A stretch of 64,000 nt of DNA from NCBI RefSeq assembly GCF_023150235.1, contig NZ_JAKLLH010000009.1, positions 1 through 64,000 on the forward strand. Direction: 5' to 3'. Below are positions 9,314 to 16,586 of the stretch, piece after piece. Position 1 is the first letter of the stretch; every line of letters begins with the position of its first letter. The DNA comes from Azonexus sp. (GTDB lineage Bacteria; Pseudomonadota; Gammaproteobacteria; Burkholderiales; Rhodocyclaceae). The notes under the pieces are model-generated. The model was not told the origin of the DNA. It saw only the letters and a program-made list of their open reading frames with translations, and ran no database searches. A program made the translations under genes and the position numbers.

Positions 9314-9796
9314 TTGGCCAGCATCCTGAAGTTGTCTTTTGGCGGCAAGGCGCCGGCGGCTCATCACCGTCTGGGAAAGACCTTTCTTTTCTCGGGTTTG
9401 ACTCGACGTCAGTTGAAAATCGTCGACGCACTCCTGCATGACCGGCATTACCTGGCGGGTGAAGTCGTTTTCGATCTTGGCGAGGAGGGGCAGGCGCTCT
9501 ATATCCTCCTGTCGGGGCGAATGGCGGTTTTGCACCCGGCTCAGGGTGAGTTGCCGCTGGCTGAGCTTGGCTCCGGTGATTTTTTTGGCGAAATGGCCCT
9601 GCTTGACGAGTTGCCGCGCTCGGCCCAGGTGCGGGCGCTCGAGGATAGTCATGTCGCTGTTCTCTTTCGCGGCGATTTCGAGAAATTGATGGAGTCGCAC
9701 GCCGAACTTGCTTCCCGGATCGCCATGCAGCTGGCACGCTATCTTGGCAATCGTCTGCGCCAGATGCTGGTGCAGCGGCCCGCGAGCGGCGATTGA
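9314..9796 (+). CDS. Cyclic nucleotide-binding domain protein
   Basis: 160 residues forming essentially one cNMP-binding (CRP-type) domain: FLFSGLTRRQLKIVDALL, GEVVFDLGEEGQALYILLSG, and the phosphate-binding cassette GDFFGEMALLDELPRSAQ. No DNA-binding helix-turn-helix follows, so it is probably a stand-alone sensor rather than a transcription factor. Start is TTG 9314 with GGAGGGAG directly upstream; no ATG alternative keeps the domain whole. Its stop overlaps the start of the AI-2E family gene, so the two are translationally coupled. The cassette has the conserved glutamate and arginine expected for ligand binding. Confidence 0.82.
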   Translation: MASILKLSFGGKAPAAHHRLGKTFLFSGLTRRQLKIVDALLHDRHYLAGEVVFDLGEEGQALYILLSGRMAVLHPAQGELPLAELGSGDFFGEMALLDELPRSAQVRALEDSHVAVLFRGDFEKLMESHAELASRIAMQLARYLGNRLRQMLVQRPASGD

Positions 9797-10923
9797 GTCC
9801 ACATTCCGTTCCGCTGCTGCCCTACCGGCCCGGCCCCGTTGCCTGGCTGGGAATCGTCGCCGCCACCTGCCTGATTCTTTTCCTGTTTGAAAAGATACTC
9901 TGGCTGGTTGTCCCCTTTGTCATGGGGCTGCTCATTCATTACGTGCTGTCGCCGCTGAAATACCGCTTGCTGCTTGCAGGCGTACCGCATAAGACAGCGG
10001 CGGCACTGGTTGCCCTGGGGGCTTTCCTGGCCCTGGGGGGGCTGCTTTTTCTTTCCGTGCCGCGCTTGAGTACCGAGCTTGGATCTTGGCCGGAGTTGAC
10101 CGCCCGTTATCTCGACGGGGGCATCCGCCTGCTGACCGACTCCGTGCGGCAACTGGAGAAGCGTTTTTCATTCCTTGCGCACGCCCATGTCAGTCGCGAA
10201 CTGGCGCTACAGATCGCCGATCTGACCAATAGTTTTGCCCACAAATATCTCCCGGCTGTGGCGGTAACCCTCGCAGCTTGGGCGCCGTCCCTTCTACTCG
10301 GCCCCTTCATTGCCTTCTTCATGCTGCGCGATGGTTGGCGCTTCAAGAAATTTCTCGGACGTTCGGTAGCCAATGCCTATTTCGAGCGAACACTCTACCT
10401 GCTCGATCAGGTAGACCGTACTGCCCGCGTCTATTTTGTCGGTTTGTTGCAGTTGACCGTGTTCGATACCCTCTGCCTGGCCTTGGGCCTGTGGGTGCTG
10501 GGAATGTCGAATCCCTTGCTTCTGGGTTTGCTGACAGCCGTTTTGGCCTGGGTTCCCTTCATCGGTTCGGTGATGGGCTGCGTCGTCGTGGTGCTGGTGG
10601 CTGCAACCGACTTTCCCGGCAACCCCGGAATGGCTTATGGAGCCGTGTTGCTGTTCGTGGTCGTCCGCTTGCTGGACGATTTTGTATTCATGCCGCTGAC
10701 GATTGGCAAAAGCCTGAAAATGCACCCTTTGCTGACAGTCCTGATGATCTTTGTCGGTGGCGCGGTAGCGGGCGTCCCAGGTTTGATGCTGGTCTTGCCG
10801 GTACTCGGGGTAGTGATGGTGCTTGGGGAAAGTATCGGGATGATCGTCACGGATGCCCGCTTGCGGGCTCGCCACGCACATGCGCGAACCCTGCGCGAAG
10901 CAGCGGCGCGTCGCGGCTTGTAA
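9793..10923 (+). CDS. AI-2E family transporter (UPF0118 permease)
   Basis: 376-residue integral membrane protein with about 7-8 hydrophobic segments (around residues 15-50, 62-82, 145-175, 205-240, 240-265, 270-300, 305-345). Family features include FIAFFMLRDG and the C-terminal VGGAVAGVPGLMLVLPVLGVV. Members export or take up varied small molecules; the substrate here is unknown. The TTG start at 9793 overlaps the TGA of the cyclic-nucleotide-binding gene, implying coupled translation. Upstream and downstream alternatives have no better ribosome site. Confidence 0.82.
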   Translation: MSPHSVPLLPYRPGPVAWLGIVAATCLILFLFEKILWLVVPFVMGLLIHYVLSPLKYRLLLAGVPHKTAAALVALGAFLALGGLLFLSVPRLSTELGSWPELTARYLDGGIRLLTDSVRQLEKRFSFLAHAHVSRELALQIADLTNSFAHKYLPAVAVTLAAWAPSLLLGPFIAFFMLRDGWRFKKFLGRSVANAYFERTLYLLDQVDRTARVYFVGLLQLTVFDTLCLALGLWVLGMSNPLLLGLLTAVLAWVPFIGSVMGCVVVVLVAATDFPGNPGMAYGAVLLFVVVRLLDDFVFMPLTIGKSLKMHPLLTVLMIFVGGAVAGVPGLMLVLPVLGVVMVLGESIGMIVTDARLRARHAHARTLREAAARRGL

Positions 10924-10934
10924 GCGTCCCCTGG

Positions 10935-11135
10935 TCAGTAGTGTGGAGGTATCTCGTCGCGCAAGCTGTGAGCCTCGTTGTCTGGCTGATTGCGAAGCTG
11001 TTCCCGAAGAGTGCGCAATTCGCCAATCAGAAAGTCGATTTGCTGCTGTTGTTTGTAAATTGCACGATTATGCTCGTCGACCGTATCCTCGAGATAGCTG
11101 ATCTTGATTTCAAGTTCGGTCATGCGATTTTCCAT
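10935..11135 (-). CDS. slyX: SlyX family protein
   Basis: 66 residues: an N-terminal coiled coil MTELEIKISYLEDTVDEHN followed by LNxxIYKQQQQID-like heptads and a C-terminal PPHY, the SlyX signature. Function unknown. I use ATG 11135 with AAGGA upstream; it overlaps the end of a 56-codon membrane-protein gene by 26 bases. Converges on the AI-2E family gene with an 11-base gap. Confidence 0.85.
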   Translation of the reverse strand: MENRMTELEIKISYLEDTVDEHNRAIYKQQQQIDFLIGELRTLREQLRNQPDNEAHSLRDEIPPHY

Positions 11136-11280
11136 GTTTTGTTTCCTTTTCCGGGTCATTCCCGACATCGTTGCACGGCTTGTCCGCGGGAGGTTTGCGA
11201 TAGCGGCCATGAAGTAACGGCAGGGTGGCGCCGATCAGTGTCAATGTGCAGAGTGCAAAGATAATCAAGCCTTGGCTCAT
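11110..11280 (-). CDS. Small single-span membrane protein upstream of slyX
   Basis: A 56-codon reading frame with a very good ribosome site, AGGAGG 8 bases before ATG 11280. It encodes one hydrophobic span (LIIFALCTLTLIGATLPLL, residues 5-23) then a charged, lysine/histidine-rich tail. Its stop lies inside slyX, overlapping the slyX start by 26 bases in another frame, as expected for translational coupling. I do not recognise the family. The strong ribosome site and membrane span make it likely to be real despite its length. Confidence 0.6.
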   Translation of the reverse strand: MSQGLIIFALCTLTLIGATLPLLHGRYRKPPADKPCNDVGNDPEKETKHGKSHDRT

Positions 11281-11369
11281 CCTTGGTTCCTCCTGTTGGC
11301 CGGCATCTTAACCGCTTGTCCCCGCGCTGCGGGAAAGTGCGATCGATGATGGAAATTCAAGAGGAAATA

Positions 11370-11398
11370 TTGACAGCATTCCTGGTGATTTATATAAT
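11370..11398 (+). promoter_or_regulatory. Sigma70 promoter of tRNA-Asn
   Basis: Perfect -35 TTGACA (11370-11375) and -10 TATAAT (11393-11398) with a 17-base spacer; the tRNA begins 13 bases after the -10. Confidence 0.9.
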
Positions 11399-11410
11399 CT
11401 TGGCTTCGAT

Positions 11411-11486
11411 TCCTCGATAGCTCAGTCGGTAGAGCGCCGGACTGTTAATCCGTAGGTCCCTGGTTCGAGCCCAGGTCGGGGAGCCA
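11411..11486 (+). tRNA. tRNA-Asn (GTT)
   Basis: 76-base cloverleaf. Acceptor TCCTCGA pairs with TCGGGGA (one T-G pair), D arm GCTCAGTCGGTAGAGC, anticodon GTT at 11444-11446 in loop CTGTTAA, T arm with GGTTCGAGCCC, discriminator G and encoded CCA at 11484-11486. It has its own consensus promoter and terminator and lies about 100 bases left of the accessory island. Confidence 0.97.
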
Positions 11487-11492
11487 AATTCA

Positions 11493-11527
11493 AACGCCCG
11501 CAAGATTACCTTGCGGGCGTTGCTGTT
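11493..11527 (+). terminator. Terminator of tRNA-Asn
   Basis: Hairpin ACGCCCGCAA/TTGCGGGCGT with a short T-rich tail right after the tRNA. Confidence 0.8.
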
Positions 11528-11591
11528 TCCGGGGCTGGTTTTTTCTGCTGCTGCGGCCGGAGGCGGGGATGTGCGAGCGGTATCGATAAAT

Positions 11592-11638
11592 AAAAAATGG
11601 CGGGATTGCTCCAAGCCGTTAACCGTTTCTGTTGAAAC
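11592..11638 (+). repeat. Left inverted repeat of the island
   Basis: 47 bases beginning AAAAAATGGCGGGA and ending with AAGCCGTTAACCGTTTC then TGTTGAAAC. The last 26 bases match the right copy perfectly in inverted orientation; the GGGATTGCTCC core between the arms is a small palindrome whose loop reads in the same direction in both copies. Confidence 0.8.
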
Positions 11639-11680
11639 GGATCGGCAAAGCCAGAACTGACGGGGCCTGCAAGGAAGAAG

Positions 11681-11711
11681 CCTGCCGAAGATTTTTTCGG
11701 CAGGTTTTTTT
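11681..11711 (+). terminator. Terminator inside the left end of the island
   Basis: Stem CCTGCCGAA/TTCGGCAGG, loop GATTTT, followed by seven T residues. It lies between the left inverted repeat and the transposase-like gene and should stop transcripts entering from the tRNA side. A near-identical hairpin recurs at 14455-14479. Confidence 0.8.
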
Positions 11712-11755
11712 ACGCCTGCTGTAAACAGAACGGATGCCAATGCGTTATTTAATAC

Positions 11756-13543
11756 ATGGCCTCTCAAAATCAAACCCCTCCGAAACCCGCTCGGCGCAAG
11801 CTATTGCGGGTGCCGCCACCGTCGAACGGGATCAACGTCAATTTCTGCAAGAACCCGATCTGTCCGAATTTCGGGGTTCCAATCGAACCTAAGGCCCAGA
11901 AGGGCCCGGGAGCTCAGAACCCCTACACGGTCGTCGCCAACGGGCCGAGCATGCCGGCGGGCAAATGCAACCATTGCGGCGAAATCTTCACCATCAAAAG
12001 CAACCAGGGCGTCTTCGAGGAAACCCACCGCATCCTCTCCAGAGTGGAAGGACTGCCGTGTTGCCCGGAGCTTCATTGTCCGAATCATCGGGTTTCGATC
12101 AATGTCCCCGGCGCCTACCATGAGTTCGGCGTTACTAGCGCCGGCTCAAAACGCTATCGTTGCAAGGCTGCCGGATGCGGCAAGATGTTCTCCGTAAAAT
12201 CCAGGGATCGCAACCCGATCGCCAAGCAAACGCAGTCGGACAAGAACCGATACATCTTTTCCCTGCTGGTGAATAAGTCCCCAATGCGCCGCATCTGCGA
12301 GGTGGCCAACGTCACTCCGAAGGTCCTATACGACCGCATCGACTTCCTGTTCGAACAGGCCACCGCTTTCCTGTCGGAGCGAGAGCGGCGCCTGTGCGAT
12401 ATGGAGATTCCTCGCCTGTTCATTGGCGTGGATCGCCAGGATAAAGTCATCAACTGGTCCCAGAGGGCTGACAAGCGGAACGTCACGATCTCCTCGGTCG
12501 CCGCGGCTGACAACGAGACCGGATATGTGTTCGGGATGGTCCCTAATTTCGATGGCGAGCCCAATTCGGCCGACATCAACGCCGAACTCAAAGCATTGGG
12601 CGAACTTCAAATGCCGGCTTGCCATCGAACCCACGCAAGACTGTGGCTGCAACAAGAATTCGACGAAAGGCTGAAGGCCTCCAAGAAATACATCGGTCGA
12701 GGAACGCTTCCGTCCGCCATCGCCGCTTCCTATGCGACCGCGGTCGCAAGGCCGGATGTTGAAGCCCCCGAACACGTCGTCCTAGAGGACATGCTCCCAA
12801 ACGATGGCATGCTGGTTCATGCGGAATACACCCTCTATGGATTCTTCATGGCGCTGCGCAAGATGTTCGGCAACGTCGAAAAAGTCCGCTTCTTCCTTGA
12901 CCAGGACTCGGGCATGCGCGCCGCCTGCCTGGCGGCGTTTCAAGAGAGGATTTCGGCGGGGACCTGCGACGCGTTCTATGTGCGGATATCCAAAGACTTG
13001 ATCATTGATGACAAACGGAAACTCATGCAGGAGGCTAAGGATCAGTTCGACATTGTCGCGGCGGCCAACCCGGGGCTGGATCAATCCGACGTCGAGCTAC
13101 TGATGCTCAAGGACCGAATCGCCAATGCCAGAACCTACGGCAAGTGGAATGATCGCTGGGTGTTCCATCCGCTGCCGACCCTTTCTGAAACCGAGAAGGC
13201 CGTTTGCCATTTGACTGACATCGGAGGCTACAACCCGGACCATCTCGCTCGCGTTTACGGCAAGGCAAGCCTCCATGCGGTCGATTCGTTCTTCAATCGC
13301 ATCCGTCGCCGCTCGTCGATGCTGGAGCGTCCCGTGCATTCGTCGGCGAACCGCGGCCGAGTGTTCAACGCCTATTCGGCCTACCTTCCGGAACAGATCG
13401 ACAAAATCCAAACGCTGATCCGCGCCTGCCACAACTACGTCTGGGTCGGCGAAGGGAAGAACGCACCGAAAGGGACTCCGGCAACCCGGCTCGGTCTGGC
13501 GAAGGCGCCGCTTGACCTGAACGACATCATTTACTTTAGATAA
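11756..13543 (+). CDS. Zinc-finger DDE-type transposase-like protein
   Basis: 595 residues. N-terminus: repeated cysteine pairs (C31/C36, C71/C74, C102-C103/C108, C136/C141) that look like two or more zinc ribbons, reminiscent of IS1-type InsA heads. A helix-turn-helix-like segment follows (about 179-197, CEVANVTPKVLYDRIDFL). Then comes an RNase H-like core with candidate catalytic D226 in FIGVDRQD, D382/D384 in FFLDQDSG, and E524 in RIRRRSSMLERP. That last block resembles the C-terminal signature of IS1-like transposases. The family assignment is not certain; it is much longer than IS1 transposase. The start at ATG 11756 has no clear ribosome site, which would keep expression low. A likely companion gene follows 85 bases downstream. 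Confidence 0.6.
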   Translation: MASQNQTPPKPARRKLLRVPPPSNGINVNFCKNPICPNFGVPIEPKAQKGPGAQNPYTVVANGPSMPAGKCNHCGEIFTIKSNQGVFEETHRILSRVEGLPCCPELHCPNHRVSINVPGAYHEFGVTSAGSKRYRCKAAGCGKMFSVKSRDRNPIAKQTQSDKNRYIFSLLVNKSPMRRICEVANVTPKVLYDRIDFLFEQATAFLSERERRLCDMEIPRLFIGVDRQDKVINWSQRADKRNVTISSVAAADNETGYVFGMVPNFDGEPNSADINAELKALGELQMPACHRTHARLWLQQEFDERLKASKKYIGRGTLPSAIAASYATAVARPDVEAPEHVVLEDMLPNDGMLVHAEYTLYGFFMALRKMFGNVEKVRFFLDQDSGMRAACLAAFQERISAGTCDAFYVRISKDLIIDDKRKLMQEAKDQFDIVAAANPGLDQSDVELLMLKDRIANARTYGKWNDRWVFHPLPTLSETEKAVCHLTDIGGYNPDHLARVYGKASLHAVDSFFNRIRRRSSMLERPVHSSANRGRVFNAYSAYLPEQIDKIQTLIRACHNYVWVGEGKNAPKGTPATRLGLAKAPLDLNDIIYFR

Positions 13544-13628
13544 CGACCCGGCTCCATCCGACGAGCGGCCTTGCCTTTTTTCCTTGGAATGCTATGTCTA
13601 TAGCATCAAAAACAACCTGGAGAATGAT

Positions 13629-14423
13629 ATGGAACGGGGCAATGACCGCAATGCGACTTTTTACAACGAGCTCCGGGGGATGGCTGCGCGCCTCAACCAA
13701 ATGGCCGAGCATCTCGACCAGGAAAGCGACCTCTTGGTGATTGGTGGAGATGCGGAGGAAGGTGAGTTTTCCGTGGATCTCCTGGACGGCCTCGCGCCTC
13801 AGTTGGTGGCCGACATCCTGAAATCAGTCGCTCGGCAATCTGGCGGCGGCGGAAACGCTGATTCGTTCTGGCCTGACATGGCCTCGGAAGTCGTTCGAAA
13901 CGTCGCTGTCGTCTCCCGAGCTTTTGACTTGACCGTCAAAGGGTTGGAATGGAAGAAAGAGCATGGAGAACGGCCTTACTCGCTGGCGTTCATCTACCAG
14001 TTGGCGATGAGCCCGGACACCTTGCTTGAAGTGGTTCTCAAAGGGATCAAAGACACCGTAGAGACTGACTTCGAAGTAATCAGCGAATACGTAACTCCCG
14101 AACTTTTTGATGCGATAAAGTTCCTCTCCGACACCTGGCTACCGATGACACCTGCAACCCAGGACGGCATTAAAGTCAATATCAGCAAAATCCTAGGGCC
14201 CTTCGCAGGCGATGTGGTTCTGCGCCGTAGATTCGCATCCGGCAACGGGGCGAGCCTCGCCGATAACCCGCAACTTTTGGCCAAGCTCGCACGCACGCAC
14301 TTCTCGGTTCTCGAATTCGGCGTCGCCGCCCGCCTCATGAATGTCTTCTTGACGACGCTGCTCATGAGTGCGGCGATTCATAGGGTGAAGGCCTCCAAGG
14401 CCAACCCAAGGGCGAGCAACTAA
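13629..14423 (+). CDS. Unrecognised island protein following the transposase-like gene
   Basis: 264 residues, mostly helical and acidic, with no Walker motif, zinc site or membrane segment that I can see. Features: an acidic run GGDAEEGEFSVDLLDGL near residue 40, a glycine stretch SGGGGN near residue 75, and a hydrophobic C-terminal helix VAARLMNVFLTTLLMSAAI. ATG 13629 has GGAG 6 bases upstream; an in-frame TTG at 13584 has no ribosome site. Its position directly after the transposase-like gene, inside the same hairpin-bracketed segment, suggests it belongs to the mobility module rather than the cargo. Function unknown. Confidence 0.7.
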   Translation: MERGNDRNATFYNELRGMAARLNQMAEHLDQESDLLVIGGDAEEGEFSVDLLDGLAPQLVADILKSVARQSGGGGNADSFWPDMASEVVRNVAVVSRAFDLTVKGLEWKKEHGERPYSLAFIYQLAMSPDTLLEVVLKGIKDTVETDFEVISEYVTPELFDAIKFLSDTWLPMTPATQDGIKVNISKILGPFAGDVVLRRRFASGNGASLADNPQLLAKLARTHFSVLEFGVAARLMNVFLTTLLMSAAIHRVKASKANPRASN

Positions 14424-14454
14424 CCACAAAAGCAGTCCTCATAGGAAGGAAAAG

Positions 14455-14479
14455 CCTGCCGAAAATTTTCTTCGGCAGG
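14455..14479 (+). terminator. Hairpin after the mobility module (possible terminator)
   Basis: Stem CCTGCCGAA/TTCGGCAGG with loop AATTTTC, the same stem as the hairpin at 11681-11704 and with the same AAGGAA lead-in. The tail is CCTATCTTT, so termination would be weaker than for the left copy. Confidence 0.6.
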
Positions 14480-14627
14480 CCTATCTTTATGAGGTCCGTC
14501 AATTTAGACGGCGTCTGCATTCAAAGGAATCTTGCTTGAAAATACCAAACAGCTAGCCCGTTCGCATTGGGTCACCTATGGCGGCGTGTTACCCTTTCAG
14601 GTTCTTGCACGACGGATATAGCACGCG

Positions 14628-15608
14628 ATGATCATCAAAGAAGCCGACGACAAAAAATCCTCGATTCGGGCACTGCAAGCCCTGCTGTCCCGTCCCGACT
14701 GCAGAGCAGATACCAGGAAGCGCATCGATCAGGAAATCCGCAACATTCAGGCAGGTATTCGGGGTGAAGAGGAAGCCGCCTACGAGATAAAGGTCCATTG
14801 GGGCGAGTCCAAAAACTGGATGGCCATCCATGACCTGCGCATCGAGCATGGCGGGCTGGTTGCCCAGATCGATCATCTGCTGATCAACCGTTTCATGGAA
14901 ATTTGGGTTTGCGAGAGCAAGCACTTCTCCGAGGGAATCGGTATCAACGAGCACGGCGAATTCGCCGCCTTCTTCGGCGGCAAACCCTACGGTGTTCCGT
15001 CCCCCATCGAGCAGAACACCAAGCACATCCTGATTTTGAGGAAGCTCTTTGACTCCGGCGCGGTCAAGCTGCCGACACGGCTCGGCTTCACCATCAAGCC
15101 TGATCTGAAAAGCCTCGTCCTCGTCTCCAAGGGCGCCCGCATCAGTCGCCCCAAAGCCAAGATCGACGGCATGGACGCGATCATCAAGAACGACCAAGTT
15201 TTCAAATACATCGACAAGTCCATCGACCAGAGCAACAACCCGCTATTGATGGCAAAGATCATCGGGCAGGACACGCTAGAGGCCTTGGCGCGCGACATCG
15301 CGAAACTGCACAAGCCTATCGCCTTCGATTGGACGGCGAAGTTCGGGCTGCCCAAGGAGCCGCCCGCGGCGCCTGTGGTGAAGCCCGAGCCTACTCCAGA
15401 GGCGCCCAAGGCGGAAGCCGCCGCACCGACGCCGGATGCTGCACAGCCTACCGAATCGCAGGAGCAGAAGCCCAAGCAGAAGCTCGTCTGCCATACCTGC
15501 GGAACCTCCGTCGGTTACAACGTGGCAAAGTTCTGCTGGTTCAACAAGCCGAAATTCGGCGGCAACATTTACTGCATGGACTGCCAGAAGACCGTCGCGG
15601 CGGCGTAG
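14628..15608 (+). CDS. NERD-domain nuclease with C-terminal zinc ribbon
   Basis: 326 residues. NERD (nuclease-related domain) features: GIRGEEEAAYEI (about 43-54, with the conserved early glutamate), QIDHLLI (D82), and CESKHF with the E96-x-K98 pair, i.e. the restriction-endonuclease active-site layout. A long proline/alanine-rich linker (about 240-285) leads to a C-terminal zinc ribbon, CHTC at 288 and CMDC at 316. NERD proteins occur in mobile elements and in several antiphage systems; a DNA-cleaving role is inferred. First gene of a three-gene cassette; 18 bases separate it from the next. Confidence 0.8.
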   Translation: MIIKEADDKKSSIRALQALLSRPDCRADTRKRIDQEIRNIQAGIRGEEEAAYEIKVHWGESKNWMAIHDLRIEHGGLVAQIDHLLINRFMEIWVCESKHFSEGIGINEHGEFAAFFGGKPYGVPSPIEQNTKHILILRKLFDSGAVKLPTRLGFTIKPDLKSLVLVSKGARISRPKAKIDGMDAIIKNDQVFKYIDKSIDQSNNPLLMAKIIGQDTLEALARDIAKLHKPIAFDWTAKFGLPKEPPAAPVVKPEPTPEAPKAEAAAPTPDAAQPTESQEQKPKQKLVCHTCGTSVGYNVAKFCWFNKPKFGGNIYCMDCQKTVAAA

Positions 15609-15626
15609 GCAGCAAAGGGGGAAAGC

Positions 15627-16568
15627 ATGATCCAGAAAATCACCCGCATCCCGCTTCGGGACGCGTTCAAGCATGAGGCGCTGGACTTCACGCGCTGGCT
15701 GGAAGAGAACATCGATGTCCTGAACGACTGCCTCGACATCACGCTTTCGAACGCCGAGCGCGAGCAGGCAGCCGGCGACTTCTCCGTCGATATCGTCTGC
15801 GAGGACGAGTCGGGCTCAAAGGTCATCATCGAGAACCAGTTGGAGAAGTCGAACCACGACCATCTCGGCAAGGTCATCACCTACCTCGTCGCCCTCGAAG
15901 CCAAGACAGCCATCTGGATCGTCTCCGATCCGCGCCCCGAGCATGTCTCCGCCATCACCTGGCTCAACGAGGCCTCGACGGCGAGCTTCTACCTCTTGAA
16001 GCTGGAAGCCATCCAGATCGGCGACTCCGCTCCGGCGCCGCTCCTGACGCTGATCGTCGGTCCGAGCGAATCGACCAAGGCTGTCGGCAAGGCCAAGCAG
16101 GAATTCGCCGAACGCTACGACCTGCGGCGCAACTTCTGGACGAAGCTCCTGACCTACGCCAAGACGAAGACCAAGCTCCATTCGGGCATCTCCCCCGGCA
16201 AGCAGAATTGGGTCGGGACGGGCGCCGGCAAGAGCGGCCTCGCCTACAACTATGTCGTTTGGGAGCACGAGGCGGCTGCCGAGCTCTACATTGACCGCGG
16301 CAAAGAATGCGACGAGGAAAACAAGGCGATCTTCGACGCCCTTCACGCCAAGAAGGAACAGATCGAGGCAGCGTTCGAAGGCAAGCTGGACTGGCAGCGC
16401 CTAGACAACAAGCGGGCCTGCCGCGTCCGCGTGCTGCTGGAAGGAGGCGGATACCGCGACGACGAGACGAAGTTCGAGGCGGTGCACGCCGCCATGGTCG
16501 ACGCCATGATCCGGCTGGAGCGTGCCTTCAAGCCGCATGTCCAGAAGCTCTCCATCGAGAGCGCCTGA
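15627..16568 (+). CDS. DUF4268 protein with N-terminal PD-(D/E)XK-like domain
   Basis: 313 residues in two parts. The N-terminal half resembles a PD-(D/E)XK nuclease: GDFSVDIVCED (D55), then VIIENQLEKSNHDHLG, where E69-x-Q71 stands in for the usual E-x-K and is followed by a helix leading to ITYL. The C-terminal half is DUF4268-like, with YNYVVWEHEAAAELYIDRG and later DNKRACRVRVLLEGGGYRD. Biochemical role unknown. GGGGAAAG lies just upstream of ATG 15627. Tight spacing on both sides indicates cotranscription with the NERD and CoiA-like genes. Confidence 0.78.
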   Translation: MIQKITRIPLRDAFKHEALDFTRWLEENIDVLNDCLDITLSNAEREQAAGDFSVDIVCEDESGSKVIIENQLEKSNHDHLGKVITYLVALEAKTAIWIVSDPRPEHVSAITWLNEASTASFYLLKLEAIQIGDSAPAPLLTLIVGPSESTKAVGKAKQEFAERYDLRRNFWTKLLTYAKTKTKLHSGISPGKQNWVGTGAGKSGLAYNYVVWEHEAAAELYIDRGKECDEENKAIFDALHAKKEQIEAAFEGKLDWQRLDNKRACRVRVLLEGGGYRDDETKFEAVHAAMVDAMIRLERAFKPHVQKLSIESA

Positions 16569-16586
16569 CCGCGGACGGGGTAGAAG

